NCBI GenBank assembly: GCA_002320385.1
Contig: DCKN01000043.1
Coordinates: forward strand, 1 to 5,880
Direction of reading: 5' to 3'
Source of the DNA: Proteobacteria bacterium UBA1673
GTDB taxonomy: Bacteria > Pseudomonadota > Gammaproteobacteria > Comchoanobacterales > Comchoanobacteraceae
Length of the DNA stretch: 5,880 nucleotides
Positions within the stretch are counted from its first letter, which is position 1, and each line of letters opens with the position of its first letter. Positions 1 to 5,629 of this stretch are shown one piece after another. The position numbers were made by a program, and so were the translations under genes. A model generated the notes under the pieces. It made no database searches. It was not told the DNA's origin and saw nothing but the letters and a program-made list of their open reading frames with translations.

Positions 1-229
1 ATGATATGTGTTGGAAATCATGTCTCATGTGTCAACGTTTTATGGTTATGGTGCATATGGATTACGAGCCAGATTATGGGATTAGATCCTGCTGTGCGGT
101 TGTTTTCTTAGACTTAGATACTTCTTATTAAATCGATGGGCGCGTCGAGGTTATGTTCTCAATAGTTAACTGTTTTGGATAACGTTGTGCCAAAGAATAT
201 ACAGCTCGATTAAGTTGCTTAGATTTGAG

Positions 230-607
230 TTAGTCGATTTTTTCATATGCCTTGAGGATTTTGGCAAATTTTTCTTTCTCTCTTTCACTCTCTTTCAGAC
301 GTACTTTGATTTTTCTCTCGTGATCATTCATTCGGTTTATTGCTTCTTTGATATCTTTTAGCGATTTATGCATATTTTTATGGTCGACATTTTTGGCTTC
401 TATAGAGTTTTTTAGCATTGATTTACAGGCGGCAATTGCTTTTACACCTAGGATGTGGTCTCTGACAATGGCACTTTCGTCCCTGATCTCAGCGCTCAAG
501 CAGTCTTTGAGATCGATTTTCCCTGAAAATATTCTATCTCTCGCGCATGCACTCATTGCAATTAAAGTGATCAGGAGTTGTGTAAGAAAGGATTTTGAGA
601 TAGTCAT
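230..607 (-). CDS. Small exported coiled-coil protein of unknown function
   Basis: I do not recognise a family for this 125-residue protein. Residues 1-22 look like a signal peptide: Lys5, then a hydrophobic core at about 7-18, ending in Met-Ser-Ala-Cys-Ala. This allows either signal peptidase I cleavage after Ala22 (Ala-x-Ala) or, less typically, lipidation at Cys21, because Met at -3 is a weak lipobox. The mature part holds Cys36 and Cys61, which could form a disulfide in the periplasm. Residues about 66-122 are dominated by Lys, Glu and Arg with spaced hydrophobics, which suggests a long amphipathic helix or coiled coil. The ATG at 607 is preceded by AAGG (619-616) at an 8-base spacing, which supports this start. 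A TATAGT hexamer (643-638) lies at a plausible -10 distance but has no good -35. The gene diverges from the U-box gene. A plus-strand frame covering 348-626 is treated as its shadow. I am fairly confident it is a real gene; its function is unknown. Confidence 0.68.
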   Translation of the reverse strand: MTISKSFLTQLLITLIAMSACARDRIFSGKIDLKDCLSAEIRDESAIVRDHILGVKAIAACKSMLKNSIEAKNVDHKNMHKSLKDIKEAINRMNDHERKIKVRLKESEREKEKFAKILKAYEKID

Positions 608-637
608 TAGCGATGCCTTAAAGTGATTTACAAGTTA

Positions 638-643
638 ACTATA
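638..643 (-). promoter_or_regulatory. Possible -10 element for the small exported protein
   Basis: The minus strand reads TATAGT here, one mismatch from TATAAT. This would put the transcription start near 631 and give a leader of about 24 bases that contains the AAGG ribosome binding site. The hexamer 17 bases upstream (TTTTAT) is a poor -35, so the promoter would be weak or need an activator. AT-rich DNA produces such hexamers by chance. Confidence 0.25.
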
Positions 644-663
644 CTACTGCGTGAGAATAAATA

Positions 664-684
664 AAATATTAATCCGTAATATTT
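664..684. promoter_or_regulatory. Perfect 8-bp inverted repeat, candidate operator
   Basis: AAATATTA, a 5-base spacer (ATCCG) and TAATATTT form a perfect dyad with 8-bp arms in the divergent intergenic region. The size and symmetry fit a binding site for a dimeric helix-turn-helix regulator. It lies 57 bases upstream of the small-protein start, just upstream of that gene's candidate -10, and about 150 bases upstream of the U-box promoter. The arms contain only A and T, so chance occurrence is a real possibility. No regulator gene is in the window. Confidence 0.3.
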
Positions 685-832
685 AGTACTTTTTATCTTT
701 CAGCCTGGTTCTTTCAACAAATTATCTTTATTAATTATTTTAAATTCCTCGACTCAATTTATCTTGGTTTTTTGATCGTCACTGGGGCACTATGGTTGTT
801 GCTTTTTACATTTAGCAGCTGGTTTCATATTG

Positions 833-861
833 TTGATACCACGAGATTGCCATGATACCAT
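833..861 (+). promoter_or_regulatory. Candidate sigma-70 promoter of the U-box gene
   Basis: TTGATA (833-838, five of six matches to TTGACA) is followed by a 17-base spacer and TACCAT (856-861, four of six). The -10 is preceded by TGA, giving an extended -10 (TGn) that would compensate for its weak hexamer. Transcription would start near 868, leaving a leader of about 23 bases with the AAGGTGG ribosome binding site just before ATG 891. The spacing makes this the best promoter I can see upstream of the gene. Confidence 0.45.
835..860 (+). repeat. Duplicated GATACCA motif overlapping the promoter
   Basis: GATACCA occurs at 835-841 and again at 854-860. Each copy is followed by GAG after one or two bases (CGAG, TCGAG). 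The copies are 19 bases apart, close to two helical turns. One overlaps the candidate -35 and the other the candidate -10, as expected for two half-sites on one DNA face. Regulatory function is inferred. Confidence 0.3.
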
Positions 862-890
862 CGAGGTAATGATTTTAATAAGGTGGCAAT

Positions 891-3098
891 ATGGATCCGA
901 AGAAAAATAACTGTGGTGCGTCAGATTTAAGTTCTGATCAGGTGCATAGTCAAGCGTCAATGCCTAAGTCAGTCCATGATACAGCCACACAACAGTCAGG
1001 AGATATTGATGATTCTCTTGCCTTTGCTCGAGCCTCTCATATGGTGTCACCACAATGCGATGACTCTGGCTACAGCTTTGCTGATATGGGGCCGATATTT
1101 TCTGAGCTGATGAAGCAGTTTACCAAGCAGCACGCCTTGATCGGTGAGGCAAGTGCTCATTGGCCGCTGGTTGCGCCATCACCACGTGCGAGATTTCAAT
1201 CGTCTGAGGTTATGCGTACAAGCCAGGTTCCTTCCTCTCGATTTATTTCAGCTACCCATCAGCCAACGCTAGTCCAGAATATGAAGAATGATGCTGTTCA
1301 ACCGCAGCCTAGAGTGGCTCATGAGGCATCATCGGCTGATGTGAGCACTCAGCAATCTTTGCATGCCGGGTCTAATCATTCTGCGCCTGATTCGTTGCCA
1401 TCGAAACGATCTTCCGCGTCCACTTCAGTTGGTAGCGATCATCCCCCCTTTGATGATGATATTGCTGTATTGATTGAGATGTGTCGAACATCTGTTGGAT
1501 TAGCATTGTTGCATGACTCACCTGAACTGATCAAAAGATTGTCGCCACAGATATTAAATGATGCTGTAGCCAAAGGTCCACTTAAAGATGTATCGGTTCT
1601 GTATGGTCTCATTAGTCACGGCTTTGGTGCGTCGATACTATCACGTTGGCCTAATTTAATTGGCCACATATCGCCTAATGGTCTTAATACAGTCATTTCT
1701 GGAAACTTCAATGATGGTCTATCCCCATTATTCTGGTTCTGCCACCCATCCAATTGTCATTTTTTATCTAACTACAGCGACCTTGTGATGAAGATTCAGC
1801 CAGCAGCATGGAATACCCCTGCTAAATGTGATCGCTTTAAGGGTGTTTCGCCTTTTAGTTGGATTGTTGCCTCTGAGTTGGGTCGGAGTCTTCTATTTGA
1901 AACGCCAGCTCTGATCGATATGACTTCCGCTGAAACGCTGAATCGTCCCATTGAATACCGTGAGGGGGCATTTATTACGCCTGCAGAACAGCTGTTCACA
2001 ACTGATGATGGGTTGAGGCTTTTGCATTGTAACCCAAGGCTTGCAAATATGATTTCGGCTGATGTTATCAATTCGACACCACAAGGCTATTACCGTGAGC
2101 CGTCGCTATTTGCCTACTTGTGTTCGCGTGAAATTGGTCCCTACATACTACTTGAGTGTCCTGACTTATTGTCTCGTGTGAGTGAAACGGCATTGAATCA
2201 AACTTATAGTGATGGGGAAAGATCTGCGCTGGCTTGTCTTGCGAGCACAGAGATTGGGCGTGATGTATTGTTGAGACATCCGTGCCTAGTCAATAAAATC
2301 ACCCCACAGGGTTTGAATCATCCACTTTGGGATGGTAAGGCTAAGGATGGGATGTCCGCTATTTTTCATTTGGCCATAACCAAGCAAGGATTGGACATCA
2401 TTGCGAAAAACCCGGATATCTTGGAAAAAATTGATGATAATGGAACGTCCTGTTCATCTGAACAAGGTGATGATGAAGACTCGGTTGACTTTTCTTGCCA
2501 ATCACTCGAGAGCATACTGCGTAATCCTGAGTACATTGGTCGATTTTGTTGTCATCCGGGTGGTCGTTTACTGCTACGTCATGTGGCAGGTATTGGGCCT
2601 AGTCAGGATATCCCTGTTGTTTCTTCTGATGATACAGGCCAAGCTTCAACGTGCGATGAGCACAGTGATTTTCTTTGTCCGTTATCACATAAGGTTGTGC
2701 GGCAGCCTGTGCAAATTCAACATGATATGGTCGCTAGCACGAATACCTACGAGTACCATGCTATCTTTTGGTGGTTATGTGAGCATCGCACTTGTCCGCT
2801 TACAGGTATTGCCATTTTAGATCCAGGAGTAACCCCAGATACAATTTTACAACACGATTCAGGCTATCAAGTGCGCTTGCAGTCAAAGATTTTGACTGGT
2901 CTGGCCCCAAATTATGGGACCATGCAAGCGTCTTCTGATGACTTGTCAACACATGGTGCAACTCAGCAGCGATTTTTCTCTTGGGGTAATCAAGAAAACC
3001 ACAGCGATTTTGCTGATAGTGATTTGTCAGATAGTAGCAATGCAGAAGATCAGGACGAAATCAATGGCATGATGCCGCCAAAGCTTAACGGTCTTTAG
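891..3098 (+). CDS. Repeat-solenoid U-box E3 ubiquitin ligase, putative secreted effector
   Basis: This 735-residue protein combines a repeat solenoid with a U-box, the RING-like domain that binds an E2 enzyme and promotes ubiquitin transfer without zinc. Bacteria lack ubiquitin, so it probably acts in a eukaryotic host cell. Residues 1-190 are rich in Ser, Gln, His and Asp, likely disordered, with a possible helical stretch around 60-90. Residues 203-499 contain seven tandem repeats of 40-44 residues, with a partial eighth from 500. An acidic linker (about 518-535) and a short repeat-like stretch (541-565) follow. The U-box spans about 593-668 and has the family pattern Phe-x-Cys-Pro-Leu, Pro606-Val607, Thr-Tyr-Glu, Ala-Ile-x3-Trp-Leu and Cys-Pro-Leu-Thr-Gly. 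The tail (705-735) is acidic, with no signal peptide or membrane segment. AAGG at 880-883 lies 7 bases before ATG 891 and supports the start. Known bacterial relatives in domain type are LubX and GobX of Legionella, secreted by Dot/Icm. The U-box call is strong; secretion and substrate are inferred. Confidence 0.9.
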   Translation: MDPKKNNCGASDLSSDQVHSQASMPKSVHDTATQQSGDIDDSLAFARASHMVSPQCDDSGYSFADMGPIFSELMKQFTKQHALIGEASAHWPLVAPSPRARFQSSEVMRTSQVPSSRFISATHQPTLVQNMKNDAVQPQPRVAHEASSADVSTQQSLHAGSNHSAPDSLPSKRSSASTSVGSDHPPFDDDIAVLIEMCRTSVGLALLHDSPELIKRLSPQILNDAVAKGPLKDVSVLYGLISHGFGASILSRWPNLIGHISPNGLNTVISGNFNDGLSPLFWFCHPSNCHFLSNYSDLVMKIQPAAWNTPAKCDRFKGVSPFSWIVASELGRSLLFETPALIDMTSAETLNRPIEYREGAFITPAEQLFTTDDGLRLLHCNPRLANMISADVINSTPQGYYREPSLFAYLCSREIGPYILLECPDLLSRVSETALNQTYSDGERSALACLASTEIGRDVLLRHPCLVNKITPQGLNHPLWDGKAKDGMSAIFHLAITKQGLDIIAKNPDILEKIDDNGTSCSSEQGDDEDSVDFSCQSLESILRNPEYIGRFCCHPGGRLLLRHVAGIGPSQDIPVVSSDDTGQASTCDEHSDFLCPLSHKVVRQPVQIQHDMVASTNTYEYHAIFWWLCEHRTCPLTGIAILDPGVTPDTILQHDSGYQVRLQSKILTGLAPNYGTMQASSDDLSTHGATQQRFFSWGNQENHSDFADSDLSDSSNAEDQDEINGMMPPKLNGL
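1497..2387 (+). repeat. Seven tandem ~43-residue ankyrin-like repeats (coding)
   Basis: Repeat units begin at residues 203, 246, 288, 331, 374, 416 and 456 of the U-box protein; an incomplete eighth begins at 500. Each unit follows the pattern G-x2-[IL]-L-x3-P-x-L-[ILV]-x2-[ILMV]-[ST]-x3-L-N. After a variable loop there is often a G-x-S-P-[LF] or similar turn and a short hydrophobic helix. Pro at position 9 is kept in seven of eight units and Asn at position 21 in seven of eight. The turn and helix layout recalls ankyrin repeats (33 residues) with a longer loop, but the consensus is not canonical. The DNA of the copies is diverged, so this is an old array rather than a recent slippage product. 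Likely role: a solenoid surface for binding a host target. Confidence 0.8.
2667..2894 (+). other. U-box domain (residues about 593-668)
   Basis: Visible family positions are Phe594, Cys596, Pro597, Leu598, Pro606, Val607, Thr619, Tyr620, Glu621, Ala624, Ile625, Trp628, Leu629, Cys635, Pro636, Leu637, Thr638 and Gly639. In characterised U-boxes, the hydrophobic residue after the first Cys-Pro and the Pro of the second Cys-Pro contact the E2; Leu598 and Pro636 occupy those places, so E2 binding looks possible. Departures from the usual pattern are the missing Gly before Thr-Tyr (Asn618 stands there) and Tyr622 where Arg or Lys is common. The full set of paired Cys/His zinc ligands of a RING finger is not evident, which favours U-box over RING. 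Confidence 0.85.
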
Positions 3099-3115
3099 TG
3101 TTCTGATGTTCGCGA

Positions 3116-3204
3116 AACCGTTACGTGGTGCTTTCAAGCTTGTGTGGTGGCACTGTTAGTAGCATGTGCATGACATAAAGTGTGACGGTTGCTTGAGTTT
3201 TTTT
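3116..3204 (+). terminator. Weak terminator candidate after the U-box gene
   Basis: Downstream of the U-box stop, AACCGTTAC (3116-3124) can pair with GTGACGGTT (3182-3190) as a 9-bp stem with one G-U pair. TCAAGC (3134-3139) can alternatively pair with GCTTGA (3191-3196). A run of seven T residues (3198-3204) follows. The loops are long (over 50 bases), so this is not a classical compact intrinsic terminator. The T run, GC-containing stems and position between convergent genes are the only support. Confidence 0.3.
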
Positions 3205-3312
3205 CGTGGCATAAGGTAATATGTGCTGTGTCAATGGTCGAAAATGAAAACCATATCATCGCAATGCTGGGATTATGTGTCTATTCAGTGCTTAACTAGT
3301 GATCGAACGGCA

Positions 3313-3344
3313 GCGCGCAGCAATGGATATCCAGTACTGCGCGC
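3313..3344. terminator. GC-rich hairpin between convergent genes
   Basis: GCGCGCAG (3313-3320) and CTGCGCGC (3337-3344) form a perfect 8-bp stem. The 16-base loop contains the palindrome TGGATATCCA (3324-3333), which can extend the structure. It begins 14 bases past the transporter stop codon, where a terminator is expected. Neither strand has a T run after the stem, so it may act as an mRNA 3'-end stabiliser, a Rho-assisted stop or a roadblock rather than a classical intrinsic terminator. Confidence 0.45.
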
Positions 3345-3358
3345 GATGCTCCAATCGC

Positions 3359-5629
3359 TTAGCCGGGAAGGCCGTAAACTTCGTGCGCAGGCACCTGTTT
3401 GACCTGATTTGGCTCAGTTTGTTTCAGCCATGTTGAGTAATCTGCAGTAGCGCCGTGAAAGCGTATTGCATCTTGGTTGGTCTTATCCACTAGCAGTACT
3501 TGATCATAGTTTTGTAGTTTTTGACTATCGCAGTCTTGGTGGGTGACTGCCAATATGGTGCTGTTTTTGAGTTTGCCATGAATGGAATTTAACACTTCCC
3601 GAACGCAGTCTAGTTCGTTAATATTATTATATGGCTCATCAATCATTAAGATGCGTGGTTGAATGACTTCAGCCATCGCGAAATAAAGTGCCAACCTCAG
3701 TTTGGCTTTTTCGCCACCGGACATGGTTTCAAAAGATATTTTGTGATGTTCTAAGCCCTGAGTATCGTCGATGATCATCTGTTTTCCGTTGACGCCAGGT
3801 ACAACAACTCTAAAGCGTAATGCTTTGAGGTACTCGTTGGTACTTGTCATTAGCTGATCAAGGTTTGTGTTGCCATGTTGATGACTAAAAGAATCGCTAT
3901 CATAGGATTGCTCAGTTGGCCAAATTAAGTGCATGAGCGCTCTTGGTCCCCAGCAATGGCCTTCCACAGCAGGCATTTCAAACGGGTTTTGTTCGCAATA
4001 GAGTGAGAATTCAGGATTGTCTCTGATCTCTGGAGACACATCAATGCCTGGATACATTTTCGATAATGCATTGAACATGATTGATTTTCCAGCACCATTA
4101 TGGCCAATAACGTTGATCATCTGGTTGGGCTTCAGCAATATTGGAGTTTCTTCAGAGCCGTAGCGTTTCAGCGCGCGCTGTTTTGTGCTTGCGGCTTGAT
4201 AAATCGCAGCAGTGAATTGCAATATGCGACTGTTGCTCTCTTTTTGCTCGGTGTAAGACAAAGACCCACTTGCGTACAGCCCCTCGAAGGTTCTTGGCGG
4301 GGATTGTTCATGACGATTGTCTAAGGTAATGCTATTAAGCATCTGCAAAATGTGATTGGCTTGTATGTGAAGTGTTTTTCGATAAGCTGTCATACCGCTA
4401 CCAAGCCAAGATGAGCCAATACCCAACATCATTATAGGCCCGTTGCAATTGAGTAGCTCACTATAACTCATATTGGAGTTGAGATACTTTTTAAGGAATA
4501 CAATCATGATAAATAACGGTGATGTGATTTTTGAAATCAAATCTGTGAGCGCAGTATTAATGCTCTCAAAGAACTGAAATAGTGCTGTTGCATTAGTGTA
4601 TCGCTTGAGTTGGTTGTCCAGGTTGTTGAGTACCCTGCGAATATAATTAGGGTACATGGCGACTCGACAACGGGTCATGATGTATTGAAAGTCCCTCTGA
4701 AGCGCAGATTCAGCCGCTAGGGATTCTTCATTGCTCCATTTCATTAAATCGGTTTCCATATTGTGATTTATGTGTGATGTGCATGGCTGACTAGGGCGTA
4801 GATAGCGCGAGCAAAGCATCATTAAGCATGTTACTGCGGCTTGTGTAATGCATAGAAATAGCAAGCCTTTGGTTATAATTCCCGCTGTGTTGAGTTGAAG
4901 CAGTGCCATGATCATCATTGGGGCAAAGCTGATGTAGAACTCTTGCATTTGAATAAAGTTCGCTACAAACTGATCCAGCTCTTTGGTTAGCGTTTGTACG
5001 ATGGTTGCTTTATCGTTAAGTCTTCCTTGTTGGTGCGCTAGGCGGGTTTGAGCATCTTCTTCGAGTGTACGCAAAAACTGATTCTTGTTGTGAAGTACGC
5101 GAAGCACTTTTTTGTTGATAGATACTTTAATGTTCTGTAAAACCCGTTTTTTTACAAGGTCTGCAATAAAACTGACGATGCAATAAATTACTAAGCCAGC
5201 GATTAGTTGTGTCCCAGCCTGTGTAATGAAAATACTTTTGTTGGCTAAGCTATCACTCCACGATGATTCGAGTGTCATGGTTAAATAGGGTAGCCCGGAA
5301 GATGCAATCGTGAGCGCTAACATCCAAGCCATATACAATCGCTGCTTGGTGATCTTGAGTAGGTGAAAGAAAATTTTATAGGTTGCGATTGAGGTTGCCC
5401 ATTCTTTACGCATTTCATCGATATTTTCTCGCAGTATTCTTCTTAGGTTGCGTTGTTTAATTTTTAGTCTTTCCCAGATAATGCTCATCCAGCTAATGCA
5501 TTGCCGAGAAAAGCTTTGTTCTGATTTGCTTTTTTTGCGTGTGGATAGTTTGCTCATTGATTTCATTTGCTTTTTATTATTGTTTACTGAAAAAATTGAT
5601 AGAGGATTAAAAAATAAACTGTCGCGCAT
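3359..5629 (-). CDS. ABC half-transporter, fused membrane and ATPase domains, SbmA/YddA-like
   Basis: This 756-residue inner-membrane protein should work as a homodimer that couples ATP hydrolysis to transport; the substrate cannot be read from sequence. Residues 1-97 form a strongly basic, probably cytoplasmic extension. About six membrane segments follow, near 98-119, 137-158, 230-247, 250-273, 360-380 and 395-416. The ATPase domain starts near 465 and has Walker A at 509-516 (GHNGAGKS), Q-loop Gln547, signature MSGGE at 636-640, Walker B at 659-666 ending Asp664-Glu665-Pro666, and the switch His697. All catalytic positions are intact, so it should be active. The stretch after the Q-loop (Leu-Met-His-Leu-Ile-Trp-Pro) resembles the YddA and peroxisomal ABCD type, which places it tentatively in the ABC_membrane_2 group. 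E. coli YddA is about 560 residues; the extra length is the N-terminal extension and an enlarged region between Q-loop and signature. The start at 5629 is set by GGAG 8 bases upstream. The gene converges on the U-box gene. Confidence 0.88.
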   Translation of the reverse strand: MRDSLFFNPLSIFSVNNNKKQMKSMSKLSTRKKSKSEQSFSRQCISWMSIIWERLKIKQRNLRRILRENIDEMRKEWATSIATYKIFFHLLKITKQRLYMAWMLALTIASSGLPYLTMTLESSWSDSLANKSIFITQAGTQLIAGLVIYCIVSFIADLVKKRVLQNIKVSINKKVLRVLHNKNQFLRTLEEDAQTRLAHQQGRLNDKATIVQTLTKELDQFVANFIQMQEFYISFAPMMIMALLQLNTAGIITKGLLFLCITQAAVTCLMMLCSRYLRPSQPCTSHINHNMETDLMKWSNEESLAAESALQRDFQYIMTRCRVAMYPNYIRRVLNNLDNQLKRYTNATALFQFFESINTALTDLISKITSPLFIMIVFLKKYLNSNMSYSELLNCNGPIMMLGIGSSWLGSGMTAYRKTLHIQANHILQMLNSITLDNRHEQSPPRTFEGLYASGSLSYTEQKESNSRILQFTAAIYQAASTKQRALKRYGSEETPILLKPNQMINVIGHNGAGKSIMFNALSKMYPGIDVSPEIRDNPEFSLYCEQNPFEMPAVEGHCWGPRALMHLIWPTEQSYDSDSFSHQHGNTNLDQLMTSTNEYLKALRFRVVVPGVNGKQMIIDDTQGLEHHKISFETMSGGEKAKLRLALYFAMAEVIQPRILMIDEPYNNINELDCVREVLNSIHGKLKNSTILAVTHQDCDSQKLQNYDQVLLVDKTNQDAIRFHGATADYSTWLKQTEPNQVKQVPAHEVYGLPG

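Noticed and set aside
1..134. Short open frames at the left edge (frame 1 to 111, frame 3 to 134, and a minus-strand ATG at 21 leading off the edge)
   Set aside because: All are under 45 codons or cut by the edge, lack clear ribosome binding sites and show no recognisable protein motif, so no gene end can be supported.
729..746. TTAAT-rich stretch resembling the Legionella PmrA box
   Set aside because: The match to the repeated TTAAT motif is poor and such strings are expected in this AT-rich spacer.
1796..2084. Two minus-strand open frames inside the U-box gene
   Set aside because: They lie antisense to well-supported repeat coding sequence, have no ribosome binding site of note and their translations show no recognisable features.
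2401..2820. Plus-strand 139-codon frame overlapping the U-box coding region
   Set aside because: It is a +1 shadow of the U-box gene; the frame with the repeats and U-box is clearly the coding one.
2667..2894. RING finger instead of U-box
   Set aside because: The regular spacing of zinc-binding Cys and His pairs is absent, while the Pro-Val, Thr-Tyr-Glu, Trp-Leu and Cys-Pro-Leu-Thr-Gly positions match the U-box pattern.
3925..4324. Open frames on both strands within the transporter ATPase region
   Set aside because: They are out-of-frame shadows over the Walker A and Q-loop coding region, which is convincingly real.
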